DNA of 64,000 nucleotides from Homalodisca vitripennis (lineage: Eukaryota; Arthropoda; Insecta; Hemiptera; Cicadellidae): NCBI RefSeq assembly GCF_021130785.1, contig NW_025777984.1, positions 18,108 through 82,107 of the forward strand, written 5' to 3'. The notes beneath the pieces are model-generated. The model was not told the DNA's origin, ran no database searches, and saw only the letters and a program-made list of their open reading frames with translations. The position numbers were made by a program, and so were the translations under genes. Shown piece after piece: positions 50,630-63,644 of the stretch; position 1 is the first letter of the stretch; each line of letters starts with the position of its first letter.

Positions 50630-51035
50630 CATTCTTAATGGCTAAGTGTTAGCGAAGCCTATCATTCTGAGAGTTAAGAATCGTTTTATTTCTATATGTG
50701 TGTATGTCTACACAATATCTTGAAACCAAATTGAAATGTAGGCTTGACATCTTAAAACTATGCTTAGAGTTCGATGAAGAAGCATGTAACTTCATGGAAG
50801 TTGACTGAGCATAACCCAACACATTTCATTAGCGTTATGGGTAGCCATGATAGCAATGGGAAAATAAATATATTTTAAGAATAATTGAGTAAAATAATAT
50901 GTCACGTGCGATAGTAATACATGGAGTAATATGTGAGTAATACATGGAGTAATATATAGTAATACACATATTTGAAACTATGTAGTAAATCTCAGCTAAA
51001 CCCATTTCGTGACACGCGCGCTCTCCCGTACTCTT
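50630..51035 (+). repeat. GTTAGCG-family repeat, near full-length
   Basis: AATGGCTAAGTGTTAGCGAAG at 50637, AGAGTTCGATGAAGAAGCATG near 50767, TTATGGGTAGCCATGATAGCA near 50834, and a TCAGCTAAACCCATTTCGTGAC / ACGCGCGCTCTCCCGTACTC end near 50990-51033. A short internal duplication of TACATGGAGTAATAT occurs near 50918-50955. Confidence 0.75.
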
Positions 51036-51039
51036 ACAT

Positions 51040-51520
51040 TTTTTTTTTTAGATTGAATTCTCTACGTAATTATGTTACATATTTTTGAATTCATTGAAAT
51101 AATTAAATAGTATAAATAAAAAATTAAATTAAAAGATAACTTAAAAATACAAATATTACACTTTCAAAAATTGATAAAAATACATTACATGTAATTTAGT
51201 GCCAAATTTATTGGTTTTTAATTTAGTATAAATATTGGTTACATAATCCGTTTGAAATCAATTATATAAAGTATTGGAAAACCACTAAATAATGGCATCT
51301 TATTTTAAAGTAGTTGATTGTTTTAATTATATTTTTTTTTTTCAAACACAGAAACAGTCCGCCTATGCGGAGTTTAAATAGTTCCAAAATAAATTTCACT
51401 TCTTTTGTACTATATACTATCCATGTACATATGTGCAGGAAGATCTTACAAATTGAAACTATATATGAGCAACTTTAGTAAATTAAGATACTCTCTGGTA
51501 AAATTATTAAAAAAAAAATT
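51040..51520. other. No gene seen; AT-rich
   Basis: No supported feature. Confidence 0.5.
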
Positions 51521-51521
51521 A

Positions 51522-51682
51522 TAACCTGATCAGGGAGTACCAAGTTGGGAATGCAAAATACCAGACCACTCATCCCTGAGCTCTCAGTTACAAACGTTAC
51601 CGCTCATAAATTTCTTCCACTGACCTGTATTACATTCTATTCGCTTTTCATTTAACATGTTTTTAATGTTCCATAGCGCACT
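51522..51682 (-). repeat. Dispersed repeat with TGATCAGGTTAT end, copy 2
   Basis: Reverse-complement partner of 23440-23620 (see that entry). Here the landmarks run ATAACCTGATCAGGGAGTACC, CCAGACCACTCATCCCTGAG, CAGTTACAAACGTTACCGC. A small GTTAGCG-family scrap (TTGAGCGTTAGCGAGGCCC) lies just beyond at about 51778-51797. Confidence 0.65.
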
Positions 51683-51799
51683 GGGTTCTCTTACATTTAA
51701 GTTTCAGTTTTATATGGCTGTTTTCTTTTCTCTTAAGTCTGATTCTTTTATGTAAGTTTTCCACAACAAAATTACTTTTGAGCGTTAGCGAGGCCCACT

Positions 51800-53280
51800 T
51801 AATTAAAATCTAATTTATGCCTTTATGTTTTGCAGCACGATATCTTGAGGTTATCTAAACCTCACCAACGCTCTTTATCAATTTTTTATCTGACTCAGTC
51901 GGATTTCCGTAAATCATCTTTGAAGTTGTATATAAAAAAAGTGTTTATAGCAAATAAATATATGCATTCCAAATACAGAGTTGTTTTGGGCTCTGAGAAT
52001 CATGGCCAGAGAAACTATATAGAAATATTTCCAAGTCCCAGAGCTTATATATGCATCTAAATATATATTATAAATCGTATAAAATCAATAGCTGTCCCCA
52101 AAAAATTAAAAATTTAAAACTTGGGTAGAAATTATCTCGCACATATGCAATAGCAATCTCGGTACTCCATGTCGTTGCTATAAAACCGTCGTTATAACTG
52201 AAAGAAATTATAGACTTCGTATAAATGAATAATAATGAAACATTCATTCTAAAGTTTATTCAAAAGTATAGTATAGCTTTGCATAGTTTAATATTCTAAG
52301 TTAAATACATATGCTTCATAATTACGACGTTTTATAAATTTCAAAATATCTAATAAAGCAAAGGAAGAATTGCTTATGAAACGTAACACGCATCCATTTA
52401 CTTAACGAAAAGCTGCCTTTGTTTCACTGAAAAGTGGAAACATTATTTGATAACGCTGAAAATGTGTGCCCAGAGCAAGGGTGGGCTATAATGTGTATAA
52501 TGAACATAAACATTTCAGCCTTATCCTGAGATAAGTAGTTTATTGTGCTATTTTTAAAAACAAGTCTTCCTGAAAAATTTTATTTTTATACTTTTTGTTG
52601 CAGAATTAATAGAAATAATTCTCACTATATGATATATACGTATACAAATTTAACCCGTACTATCTGCTAAATAATGTAATATAAAATAATCAACACCCGC
52701 CTAAAAAAATTGCTTTCCTTATAACAACACATATGAGAAGCTGATGTACATAAACTTTTATGCTAGTAAAGTTTTAGTACAATTATTATTTTTTAAACCG
52801 TTTTCTATCCTCGATGTAGTTCATTATATTCTGTATGCTTTGTATACATTGTGTACATACGTATATATTACAACTATTTTTAATTTTATTTTCATACACA
52901 ATAAGTAAACCTGTTCCTGTAAAAGCATTAACATTTTAGACTTATTGTTTAACCCTATGAAGGCCAATTTAATGATGACCAAAATTCATAGAACCAAAAG
53001 GGATGAGTGTAATCCCACAGCTCCACCCCGGTTTGGGACCGGCCGAGGACCTAAAGGCAATTTGGACTTTGTTCGAGTAATATCAACTTTATAACAAGGG
53101 ATGTTGCTATATTGAATATGTAACATGTTTCCTTGTTGGTACGTTATAAAACTTTCTTACGTGTCGTTGTATTACGTATCAATATACATATGGAGGACAG
53201 CGACTATATTAGTTAGATTTTAAGTATAATTTGCATAGTATTACAAATTAATTGGCTATGTTTTAGTAAAGCATATCACT
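51800..53280. other. No gene seen
   Basis: AT-rich apart from a GC-rich patch at 52995-53060 (CACCCCGGTTTGGGACCGGC), which has no frame and no match in the window. Confidence 0.45.
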
Positions 53281-53284
53281 GAAG

Positions 53285-53515
53285 GGGTTTGAAAATGAAA
53301 TTTATTTTTGGCTTTCCCACGCGATATCACAAAAAGTAACTAACCTAAAACACTTTAAATTTTGCGTAAAGTTTCATTTGTATTTACACAACACTGAGTT
53401 TGATGATAGTGGATGTAACTCTAAGGGATTTAACGGCGTTAGCGAATATGTTAATATTTGGCATATGGGTAACTAAAATAGCATTATGACAAGTGCAAAA
53501 CTAATTAGTTTGCAA
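53285..53515 (+). repeat. GTTAGCG-family repeat, central part
   Basis: ACACTGAGTTTGATGATAGTGG near 53391, GGCGTTAGCGAATATGTTAAT near 53433 and CATATGGGTAACTAAAATAGC near 53463 keep the order and spacing of the family. Confidence 0.65.
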
Positions 53516-53519
53516 ACAA

Positions 53520-54270
53520 TCTAAGAACAGTTATACGAGATTTTAAGATCTGGACATTTTATTCGTGGAGTAAAAGGAAAAAATAATAGAGTGAAAAGTC
53601 ATTGTTAAAGGGGGTATACTACGTATTTCATTTCTATAAAAAACGTTATGCATAATTCCTATTGAAATAGGTATGGCACATAACTTACAATCTAAAGAAA
53701 ATTTAACTATTATTTTTTATCTATGTTAAAAAAATCCAAAACGAAAGTCGTTGTTTGGTTTTTAGTTACTTGTGTATCTTAAAAGCCCTGTAAATAAAGA
53801 GTAACATATTACCCAAGAGATAAAAGGACACAGGAAGACAATCACTTTCAAGTTATATTGCCATAACAATAGAGACTATAACAATATCGGCAGCACATAA
53901 CAATAAACAATGTCGGATACAAAACCAGCTATTGGCAATGTTTCTCTAGAAAGACTACCAGGCCGAAAGCCTATATTTAAAATAATATTGATATAAATAT
54001 AACACAAGCTTTATAATACATTGGTTACAGATCTCATGGGTTTTTTTTAGATATTTGTGATAATTAATATCTGATTATTGAACTGATCATATATTTTTGT
54101 ACCATAGATGAGTTTATTAGTTGTATTGTGCATTTTATAATATACATAAACGATATGAAGAACACGTTGAGTATGACTAACAAAAAAAACTGTTGAACTG
54201 GTAAATGTTAAATTATATCTCATATATTAACTCTAAGTGTAATGTCAGGTTATTTTATATTTCAATTCTA
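53520..54270. other. No gene seen; AT-rich
   Basis: No supported feature. Confidence 0.5.
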
Positions 54271-54271
54271 C

Positions 54272-54560
54272 CACTGGCCGAACATTAGTGAAGCCTAGCA
54301 CTGAAGATGCTGGACAAGTTTCATGCCAATGTCATTTTCTCTTTGTTCTCGTGATGTGTAAAAATAGTCAGACGTTTACATTTTAAATGGTTCAAGAATC
54401 TTCATTTCTATACGAGGGAAAATCGAGTTCGATGATAGTGCATTTTACTACATGGGATTTTACTGCGCGTTAACGAGCATTTTTACATTACTGTTACAAA
54501 TAACTATCATAGTAATGAACAAATTTATATAGACAGCTGAAACAAATGATATTTTTAACA
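54272..54560 (+). repeat. GTTAGCG-family repeat
   Basis: TGGCCGAACATTAGTGAAGCC near 54275, AATCGAGTTCGATGATAGTGC near 54421, GCGCGTTAACGAGCATTTTTAC near 54464, then ACAAATAACTATCATAGTAATG. Confidence 0.7.
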
Positions 54561-54639
54561 TGTAATATTTGTTGGATAGGTTAATAAAACGATTTTTACA
54601 TTCTATTCTAAACGATTCTTGGATATTCTGTTGTTTTAT

Positions 54640-55275
54640 TTCCTTTGGGTATTAACATGATAAAGTTGCTTGTCGGTGAATATCCTCCATGGGATTTGGC
54701 TGAGCATTAGCAAAAGGGTGGTTTCTCATGCATGACTTGAGTTATAAACTTTAAATTCTATACATTTGTTTTTACACATGACTAATGGTGTAGCAAAGTT
54801 CCTCTTCTATCTGCCTGCCTCAATCTATCCTATGAATCTTTTATTTTAAAGATTTGTTAAGAACAAATTAAGCTATGGACTTGGAACTTTACATGCAATT
54901 TCATTGTTACATTATCCTGTTTAATGATTGGAACGTGGCCTAAGTCTTGACATAGCCTAGCTGACCGTAGGATATCTCATGAAATATTTCATCTGCAGAT
55001 TTCAAATATTGCATAAGACTTGATTTCTTAGTACACAGGAGTTGGTTGAATGGAGGTGCGTGTGAACCAATGTGATTTCACTTGATGTCATTGAATTAGC
55101 TCAGTAGAGTAGCAAATTCTTCCGTCTATAGTCAACTGAGTGGATGTAAAAATTCCTTTCTGTCCGATTGCCTGTCTGTCTGTCGGTCCACAAGACATCT
55201 CTTGAATGAAAAGAACTATAGACTCTATTAGCGAAGCCTGTCACGTGTTACGTAGTGTAATATTACAGCGTTGCA
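54640..55275 (+). repeat. Cluster of partial GTTAGCG-family copies
   Basis: Pieces of the family appear out of their usual spacing. ATGGGATTTGGCTGAGCATTAGC lies near 54690. A CTGCCTGCCTCAATCTATCC stretch near 54812 and CTGTCTGTCTGTCGGTCCAC near 55174 follow. An end module TATTAGCGAAGCCTGTCACGTG lies near 55228. Nested or repeated insertion with internal deletion would explain it. Confidence 0.6.
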
Positions 55276-55279
55276 TGTT

Positions 55280-56100
55280 TTAAAAACAATATCATTGCAC
55301 AATAAACTTTGTAAATGTTTAATTTTTCTTACATTATGTGACTAAACTAAATTAGTATTTTCATGACGTATAGTTCTTTTTGGAATTTAGCTATAAATCC
55401 TGGTAGTGTGCTATTACTGTCTCTTCCTACTATACAGAATGCACCCAATTCTGAAGTCCAGATCTATCACTTAAATCATGAGTGAATTTTCACTGGCTGG
55501 AATCAAGTAAACCTACACATCGTTATTGGAATCGTGAATAGCATACGCGGCTGAGTGCTGTGCTTATCCACATATCTTAGAACTAAAAATAACGAAAAGT
55601 AAAGAAAGAACGCATCCTCTAGGTTGTTGAAAGAGCGTGGCATAACTGATGAGGAATTAGAGAACTGGAGGCTTTAAAAGCCAATGCAGATCCTACGGTA
55701 ACTAATAAGTATTACGAATTCTATTCTTGAAACAAGCTCTCCTGGTACACTAGCAATCTGCTTATCTTTGTATCATTACAATGGAACTCACATCAATAAT
55801 GAAAATATCTAAAATATTCTGATTATTACTCAGTAAGCACAAACTAAAAACTAGCTAATGTCAAAGTCAGCCCCCGGTAATATAACCATCCATGTCACAC
55901 TCAGTTGCAGTGAAAGTAAAAGTAATTTTAACGATTTGCAACAGTTTGCTTTCTCTTTCAGATTTCAAATTAAGTGATCCCTTCAGGGCTCGTTGTAGGT
56001 GATGTGTTATATTTATTATTATATTTGTTGGTTGACTGTCTTTTGTCAATTTTAACGGTCATAGCTCCTCGTCACAAAGGAGAACTTTCCTTCCTAAAAA
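55280..56100. other. No gene seen
   Basis: Overlapping chance ORFs on both strands near 55870-56210 have no family features; the plus-strand one runs into a dispersed repeat. Confidence 0.5.
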
Positions 56101-56104
56101 CAGC

Positions 56105-56235
56105 ACATTGCACATTAATAACAAACATTACACTCGACATGCGGGAAATGAACCATTTAGTGCAGCTCAAACAATGGGTCGCTGACAATATGCTGCTTAT
56201 TGTACTGTAACACAAATGTAAAACAATAGCGTTTG
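56105..56235 (+). repeat. Dispersed repeat with unusually conserved core, copy 2
   Basis: Partner of 13680-13805 in inverse orientation. 56144-56179 is identical to the partner over 36 bp, and the flanks AATAACAAACATTACACTC and CAATATGCTGCTTATTGTAC also align. Confidence 0.7.
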
Positions 56236-56239
56236 TTAG

Positions 56240-58845
56240 CATTCATTGTAAATCATTGATTGTACAGATTTATATAGCCAGAATGCCTTTCCCTTTACAG
56301 TTCTTTGGAGATTGTTTTTGGTTCATGCAATTGAACGAGTAATACCAGTTGTAATACATGTGATTGGTAGTTCAAATGTTATATATTTTATTGTTTGAAC
56401 ATTTATTATACTTTAAGCAGATTCTTTAAACATTTATTTAGTCTGAAAATTTTCAATTGAAACAGAAAGAAATGTAGAGCTTCATAAGGTCAGTGAATCT
56501 GTACATAAGTTTTTATTGGGTTTTTACACATTTTAGTCTCTTTAACTATTCCATCCTGTTACACGTTTTTAATATTCCGGTGTGCGTGCGTGCGCGCATG
56601 TAAGTGTAACGCAGTGTCGTAAATACGTAAACTGTGATTTACTAATAAAACTCCTAATTTTGTGTTTAAAAAATTTGTTTAGCCACTGGTTTTCTTGATC
56701 TTCAGATATAATACAATAGCTGGTTCAACCAACGATTTGAAAATTAAATAAGCCACTATTTCAATAAGAGTCAACCATTTGAGGTTAGGTTTGTGACATT
56801 AGGTTCTACTGATAAAAACCTTTTAATTTTACATAATACTCACCAATGCTACCGATATAACTTTTCCTCTGACTCGTTACAGTCCATTCCGTTGTAGCAA
56901 ATATAATACATTATCAAATGGTTTTCATATACAGTAACAAGATTAAAAGTTTTATATCTCAATTAGGTGGTTAAAGTAATACAGCCATCTTTGTACTTAA
57001 CTTAGACAAAGCATATCTTCATATACTGAATCCACCTCAGGTTGATGATTAGTTAGTATGGCAAGTAATTATTGAAAATTGGATGGCGTTGAGAGGGTTT
57101 ATTATTATAAGTGGAAACAATACATTTCAATACCAAACAATGAACCTTTTAATACCTATCACACTTTTGAACGTAGTAACTTGGAATTTGTTATAGTCCT
57201 AATAATGCATGTAAATCAAGTATAAGTTTAAATGATGTGAGTAGACACGCTTTTGATAACTATAGTGATTTTTATTGCTATTTATAATAACACTTTTTGG
57301 CTTTTAAATATGTTGTATTGTATACTTTGTAATTTAAATTTTTCAGGTGCACTACAAGGACAGCAAATAAATATTCGATAAATTATTTCACGCATTATCA
57401 ATGTAAATTTCTCTAATAACAAATAACAGTTTATTTGAATCTATATGTACATAAATATACTCATAATACTTTCCTGTTTGTATATAATTTATCATAAAAT
57501 TAAATCAAGTCATTTTATATACCATAGATATAAGGAAATAGGTTATATTTCCATTTCAAATCTGATTGCAATGCAAATACTGAAATAATACAATGCAGTA
57601 GTAAACAATGTTTGCACACCTGGCCATTGGCAGTAATTGTACTGTAAACATTGGAATAAAAACACTCAGTAATTCTACTCTTGGATATTAGTACTAAACT
57701 AATTTGCTTTAATTCGTTCACTAGGAATCCGAGAGTGCTTCTGTGAAACTCAATTTTATTTTTATTTATTTATTTATTGACACTATTATTAAACATTGTA
57801 GTTGATATTCTGGAGTAATTAATTTAACTGTAGTAAGTAAATTTCATTATTTTTTTACATTCTCGTTAATGCCTTACGTATTTACTTTGACTGCAGTAAG
57901 TAAATTACATTGTGGGATAAAATAATACTTTAAAACTAATATATTTACTGTTATAAAAAATTATATACAACATAAAATAATCAAGTTATTTGATAATAAA
58001 ACTTATATTCTTTCGGAAAAATATTACAAGTATTAGTCTTTTATTTCAACTTAATTATAAGATTCATGTTAACATTTATAACTTTGTTGAATTGTTACTG
58101 GATTTACAAAATTTAAATGTTTTTCTAAAACAAACATAAAATGTATCTTTGAAAGTCCGTCCCATTATTGAAGTGCTATTGATCTTTCCACTTTCTGTGA
58201 AGTATTGTGGGAACCCAGCAGTGCCAGAATGCGTGGCAAGAAAATCTGATTGTTTAAAGTTTACTCTTCTTTTATCTTTACGTTATTTAACAACAATATT
58301 AAAAGTTGGTAAACTATTTTAAAACTAATTATTTTACTTATACTAGTATTTACAGAGTAACATTAAACATTAACATTAACATTATAAATCTTTCAAAAGA
58401 ATTTTTAAAAACACTTAACCCACTTGTAATAATTTATGTATGTATATACTGTTACTGTACTAAAAACAAGAATGTGTTACTCACAATTTTGTTTTGTCTT
58501 TTGCGACTTTACTTAAATAAAATATATTTACGTTTAATTTTTAAATCTCACTTCATTTTTATAAATTTAACATATTTAAACACATTTATTTATCTTTGAA
58601 TTTGTCTTATAAAAAGTTATATTAAGCTCATTGTAAATACTATATTAGATTTTTGAATACTTACTCTTTTACAAATAATGTCTTAGTCTTATCAATTTAT
58701 TTTTCTAAATAAAACAAACAAAAATGACTTTCCAGAATGAAGACGTTCTGAAATCAATAAAATTTGGATTTACTTTGTTTTATAATTACTACTACCCTAA
58801 TCCCAGCAAACATAAAATTATTAATTATGTACACTGTAAGAACAA
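56240..58845. other. No gene seen; AT-rich
   Basis: It includes a short TTTA run (57755-57777), a diverged direct repeat GCAGTAAGTAAATT/GTAGTAAGTAAATT about 64 bp apart (57829 and 57893), and a TAACAT triplet repeat near 58362. The 97-codon ORF at 58306-58599 is an AT-rich chance frame. Confidence 0.5.
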
Positions 58846-58849
58846 ATGG

Positions 58850-58985
58850 TTTTGTACAATGACACAAACTTATGATCCTTTTCCTGACCGGAAACATTTA
58901 TCACCCTTCTGTTTACTTCTTCTCTCATAATCATGTCACGTGATCAATCTTGTCCAGAATAAACTACTTTAAGTTCTATCAAGAT
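58850..58985 (+). repeat. Dispersed repeat with TCACGTGATCAATC core, copy 2
   Basis: Partner of 10760-10945, inverted. The core TCATGTCACGTGATCAATC lies at about 58932-58950, with similarity extending about 80 bp to the left and 35 bp to the right. Confidence 0.65.
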
Positions 58986-59493
58986 TTAATATTACTCATG
59001 TACAATTATATATTTATTGTATTGTATGCATCCATCGAATATTCAACGGCTGTAACCTAACAAATGTTAAAATACTTTACTCACCAAGTCTGAAACATAA
59101 CCCGTGAGGGAATGGCATCCTCATCGGCATCAGCCACTGTCCCAGATGGGATCGTGGGTGATGTACCATCCTACGTCTTGTGCTGCAACTTCTAAGGGAG
59201 TGGCAGGAGCAAGGGGGAGGAAGCCACCAAGGAGGTAGAGAAAACCTTTTTCCCCCTCTTAGTTTGGCCCCTGAAATTGAGGTGTAGCTAACCTATCCCT
59301 TCCTTTCCTGAATGGTCCCACCCCCTACTTTATACCAACAACCCCAGACTAAGGTGTTATGCAGGACGACCCGTGCTGAGAGTCTCGTGTGCACTGGGGG
59401 TATATTCAGTGTCTACAACGGAGCCTTCTGGGAAACAGGGGACAACCCAGTCGTAATTACCCTTATCTTCCTAATCGGGTCACTGGGAAGATG

Positions 59494-60715
59494 GAGCCGC
59501 AAAAACCCAGGTTGTCTCGTGGGATCTAGAATGGAGAATTAACCAAACCAAAACAAAACCAAAACTGAAACTCAAAGAGGTAAGCGAAACTCAACCAGAA
59601 GAGCTACCGATTGAACAACTAAGAGTGTCTGAGATGACCCCAATGGAGGAAGACAGGACTTCTCTTGTCAGAAGGGCGAAAGTTCGGCCGGAAGAGCCAA
59701 AAAAGAAGCGGCTCTCGAGAGGCGGAACTACGAAAAGCGGAGGATAAAAAGAGGCTATCGCTAGAGGTGAGCCGAATATCCCCCGGAAAGAAAGGGCAGA
59801 AAAGGTGGGTTGGGAAAGAGAAAAACCGAGCTCTGATGAAACCAAACAACGAAGCGGTTCCTCAAAAGGGAACTTGGTTGTTGTTGGGGCCTCAGAGCAA
59901 GGGAAAACTCATTCCGCACTCAGCCCAAAAACAACAAACCCCCAAGCTATTAGGTGTGGAAGAGGCAGCGATCGCAGCTGACACCTGAAGAACAAGCAAA
60001 GGGAGGGGAGAAAAGAAGGAAGGGGCATGATGGAGGTGTCAGAAAGGGGACATCTCCGAAACATATGCCGAAAGGATCTCTGTGGAGAAGCTGGCTATTG
60101 TCCGGCTCGAACACCCAGAAGTGAAGCTATCGACGGAAGAAGCCAACAACCTGAAGAAAGTGCTGGGCAAACGCGCCTTTAAGGGCAAAAACGTTAGGAT
60201 GTCCAGCTGTCATGTTGAAGGTGGAGCGATAGTGGTCGGGCTGTGTTAACACAGAAACAAAGGTGTGGCTATAGAGAAGCAGGTCCAGGAGCTGAGTCCT
60301 TTCGAAGGGGTTCAGCTTGAAAATGGGGCCCCAGCTAAAAGTCTGGTAAGGATGTTTTAAAGTATCCACTTTTATCCCTAAGGACATCGAGGTGGACAGC
60401 AAGCAAGAGCTGTTCGAAGCCCTCAAAAACCAGAAAAGAATGACCTTGACACGTGATCAATGGACTGCTTGTTGGAGGGAAAATCTAGTTACCAACGGCG
60501 AATTCCTGGTCCTTCATGTGGACGAAGACTCCCTGAAGAAGCTGAAGACTCTGGCGATGCGCCCAATATTTTGGGCAGTGACAGGATCCACCTTCAAGCT
60601 GCAGGGAGGTAATGATCAAATAGTGGATGACAGCGGTGCTCCAGATAAAATTACACCACAGCAGCAGCAGGCTACGGCCAACACTCTGCCAGAAGATCCT
60701 GGGCTGACGACATAG
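59494..60715 (+). pseudogene. Retrotransposon ORF1, DUF4780-like, broken
   Basis: It begins near the ATG at 59494 (MEPQKPRLSRGI), then a stop, followed by a Lys/Arg/Glu-rich segment (about 59665-59985), as in nucleic-acid-binding ORF1 N-termini. The better-kept C-terminal part starts ISVEKLAIVRLEHPEVKLS (about 60073) and runs via GGAIVVGLC, a stop and a frame change near 60370, to KTLAMRPIFWAVTGSTFKL (about 60548-60603). This matches my memory of the DUF4780 domain of insect retrotransposon ORF1 proteins, which act in RNA binding. A Gln-rich tail ends at 60715. Stops near 59523, 59986, 60249 and 60358 show decay. Confidence 0.7.
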
Positions 60716-61039
60716 GCGTGGGTCCTGATCCAAGAGCCATGGACCATTGCAGCCGTGTGATGGATTGAGCACCGGCTAAAGGTAATTTGATATATGAGAT
60801 TCTGGCAGTAGAGTAACAACCCTAGAGCATGTATATATGTCAGTAACAAAATCCAAAATCACTAAAAATTGGCACAAATGTGTTCTAGAGACCACAGCCG
60901 TGACAGAGGTTCACTTGCAGACAGGTGATGGGCAACATCAGAATCCTGTTTGCATCAGTTTACCTCCCATACGATTTCTCCAGAACCACCGCCAACTGCG
61001 GAGATGAGGCTGGTTTTGTGGAGTTCGGAACCCTTACGG

Positions 61040-61260
61040 CGGAGGCACCTGATTGTCGGTTGTATTAGACGCGAATGCCCACCCACACCGCTTGGGGGAG
61101 CAGCAACATCAACAATCCGGGGTGAAGTGCCTCTTGAATTTCATAGTAGAATCTAACTTAGTTATTATGAATCAAGGCTGTAAAACCTACTATTTGTACA
61201 AAGAAAGAGGTACAGGGGTAAGAGAGAGGTCTTAGATATAACTCTGACTAGCAACTTTAG
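61040..61260 (+). pseudogene. AP-type endonuclease remnant of the retrotransposon
   Basis: VVLDANAHPHRLG (from about 61059) is the DANAHH-type motif of APE-like endonucleases that nick target DNA for reverse transcription. It is followed by CLLNFIVESNLVIMNQG and, after a frame change near 61235, a LDITL-like piece. Only about 340 bp separate the end of ORF1 from this motif. The N-terminal half of the endonuclease, including its catalytic Glu region, is therefore mostly deleted or unrecognisable. A SASDHK motif follows near 61302. Confidence 0.7.
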
Positions 61261-61549
61261 TTGCAAACTAAAGTTTTAAACTGGAGTGTGCTTGATGAAG
61301 CATCTGCTTCAGATCATAAGGTATATCTCCTTTAGACATGAGGGTCGTATAAAATAAAAAGGAGACCTATAGAAACCCAAAGAAAACAGATTGGGTAGCT
61401 TTCAAATGCAGAGCTAAAAAACAATCTAGTAAGGGGAAATGGGTATCAGGGCAAGGGGGTCGAGAGACATGGCGAACTCTTTGAAAAACGCCATGATAGA
61501 ATCGTTACCACAAAGCCTGCCCCCGTGATTGAGAAAAACTCAAGGAAAA

Positions 61550-63000
61550 AAGCATGTTGGTGGAACCAGGGGCTGGAAACCTTGAGGAAAAACCTTCGCA
61601 GAGCATAATAATACATGCAAACGTGCAGGGAACTGGGATAGGTACTCTGCTGCTCTCTAACAGAGTACAATAAAGAGGTGAGAAGAGCTAAGAGAAAACT
61701 CGTGGGAGAGAAGAATTCTGTCAGAGTATTGATAAGGCTCCTGACTGACGCAAAACTCCAAAAAAGTCCTAGCTCGAAGCCCCAAAATTGCGGTGGGTAC
61801 TATACTTAGGGAAGATGGGACTCACACCAAGGATCCTGAGGAGACTCTTCAGTGTTTACTGACAGAATATACACTTCCCAGGATCGTTTTCAAACCAGTG
61901 AAACAGTGTTGTTAGTGAATGGCGGCGAGAACCTAGAGATAGCTCGTCTAAGGTGGACTGGAACTGTGCAAAGACTGTCATCAACTACTTAGGGATAAAA
62001 CGGGCCTTGGAGTCTTTTAAGCCGTTCAAAATCACAGGTACCGATGGCTTTTTTCCCGCTTTACTGCAGGAGAGTGGCGGACTTGGTGATACCCCTGCTC
62101 CTACGACTGTTTTAGAACTAGTCTAGCGACAGGAGTCATAACCCTCATCTTGGAAGGACCTCTAGGGTTATATTTATCCCGAAGACATCCGCCAGGCAAA
62201 AAACCCCTCCTATGAGGTTCGCAAAGGCTTATAGACCAATAAGCCTAACATCCTTCTTTGTCAAGACCATGGAAGAAGGTTCTGGATAGGCATTTAAGGG
62301 ACACAGTCCTCATCAATCGTTCCCTTACATCTCAAATCAACATGCCTATCAGAAAGGTAAATCTTGTGAAAACAGCCCTACACTGTCTGGTTGGCAAGAT
62401 TGAGCAAGCTATTGAACAAAAGGAAATAGCTTTAGCAGTGTTCCTGGACATAGAAGGAAGCTTTTGATAATACGAGTACTCACTCTATAGTGTCTAAGCT
62501 TACATCCAGGGGTACGGTGAGGAAACTGTTGTTTAGGTGGATAAGTAACATTGCTTAAGAGCAGAAGAGCACAGGCATCTCAGAGTGCGGAATCACAAGA
62601 GAGGTCAAAACGCAGCGAGGATGTCACAAGGAGGTGTATTATCTCCAAGCCTGTGGAACATAGTTGTGGAATGAACTTACTCTGACTCTGAAAGAACAGT
62701 GGTATGTATGCTCAAGGCTATGCAGATGATGTTGTTTTATACTCATAAGAGGTAAGCATATGGTAACGTGTCTGGAAATGATGCAGAGAGCACATGGCCA
62801 TTGTGGAGCGATGGTGTGACGACGAAAGAAGGACTTGTAGTAAATCCTTCGAAGACCGTCATGATACCATTTACAAGAAGAAGGAAACTGGAAATCACAC
62901 AGCCAGTCCTAATGTGGGGGCCAGAGGATACAGTTAAGCAGGGAGTATCTCAAATATCTTAGGTGTCAAACTGGATGATAAACTCACCTTGGAAATTGTC
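61550..63000 (+). pseudogene. Reverse transcriptase of the retrotransposon, broken
   Basis: RT polymerises cDNA at the nicked target. Landmarks in order: CWWNQGLETLRKNLRR (about 61555-61602); a GTDGFFPALLQESG-like finger (62038-62080); AKAYRPISLTSF-like sequence near 62228; palm motif A as AVFLDIEGSFD (62435-62468, frame change inside); motif B as SQGGVLSPSLWN (62624-62659); motif C as GYADDVVLYS (YADD at 62719-62730) followed directly by a stop; and GLVVNPSKTVMIPFTRRRK (about 62832-62885). The first catalytic Asp and the DD pair are still visible, but at least five frame changes separate the motifs. Confidence 0.88.
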
Positions 63001-63644
63001 ATAATGGAATACATAATCAGACGATCTCAGACTACATTGATTGATGGTGAGACCGTGCAGTAGTAGGAATGCACATGGGGGCTTAGACCCGACATGTCAC
63101 ACTGGCTGTACACCCAGAGTCATTAGGCCAATGATGGTGTATGGCTCAGTGGTTATGGTGGCCAAAAGTCCCAACAGGTGACCAGCCGCAAAAAACTGTC
63201 AAAGGTACAGCGGTTGGCATGCTTGGGGACAACGGGTGCCATGAGAGGAAACCACCAACCCGCTGCTATGGAAAGTAGTGCTAAACCTCCCACCCCTAGA
63301 CATATTCGTCATAGGAAGGGCTAGGATGGCTGCCTACAGGACTGAAGTGCAATGGAACTGGCATTATCACCATGCTAGTAAGCACTCCAAGATCGTTGAC
63401 ATTCTCAAAACTGGATATTCTAGAAATGATGTCTGACAGAATGGCAAAAGGTTACGGATCTGGGGAAAAACCATTTCAAGTCAACATTGTTGAGAGGAAG
63501 GAATGGTCAAAAGGTGACCTGACTACATGAAAGAAGGCTCTAACCTGGTACACGGGACGGGCCAAAGACTCTGAAGGGTACTGGGGCAGGGGTTGGGGGA
63601 GCCAGACCGAGGGTTAACTTAAGCTTTAGCCTAGGTAAAACTGG

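Noticed and set aside
52949..53093. TTAACCCT at 52949 as a second piggyBac end
   Set aside because: No matching AGGGTTAA end with a complementary terminus within reach.
55867..56210. Overlapping ORFs of 60 and 78 codons on opposite strands
   Set aside because: The plus-strand one runs into a dispersed repeat and the minus-strand one has no family features.
58306..58599. 97-codon hydrophobic plus-strand ORF
   Set aside because: Composition follows the AT-rich background (Ile, Leu, Tyr, Lys, Asn). No start context, neighbours or family features.
59591..59849. Minus-strand ORFs opposite ORF1, and similar ones at 60127-60849 and 61446-61670
   Set aside because: They are antisense shadows of the retrotransposon ORF1 and endonuclease/RT region.
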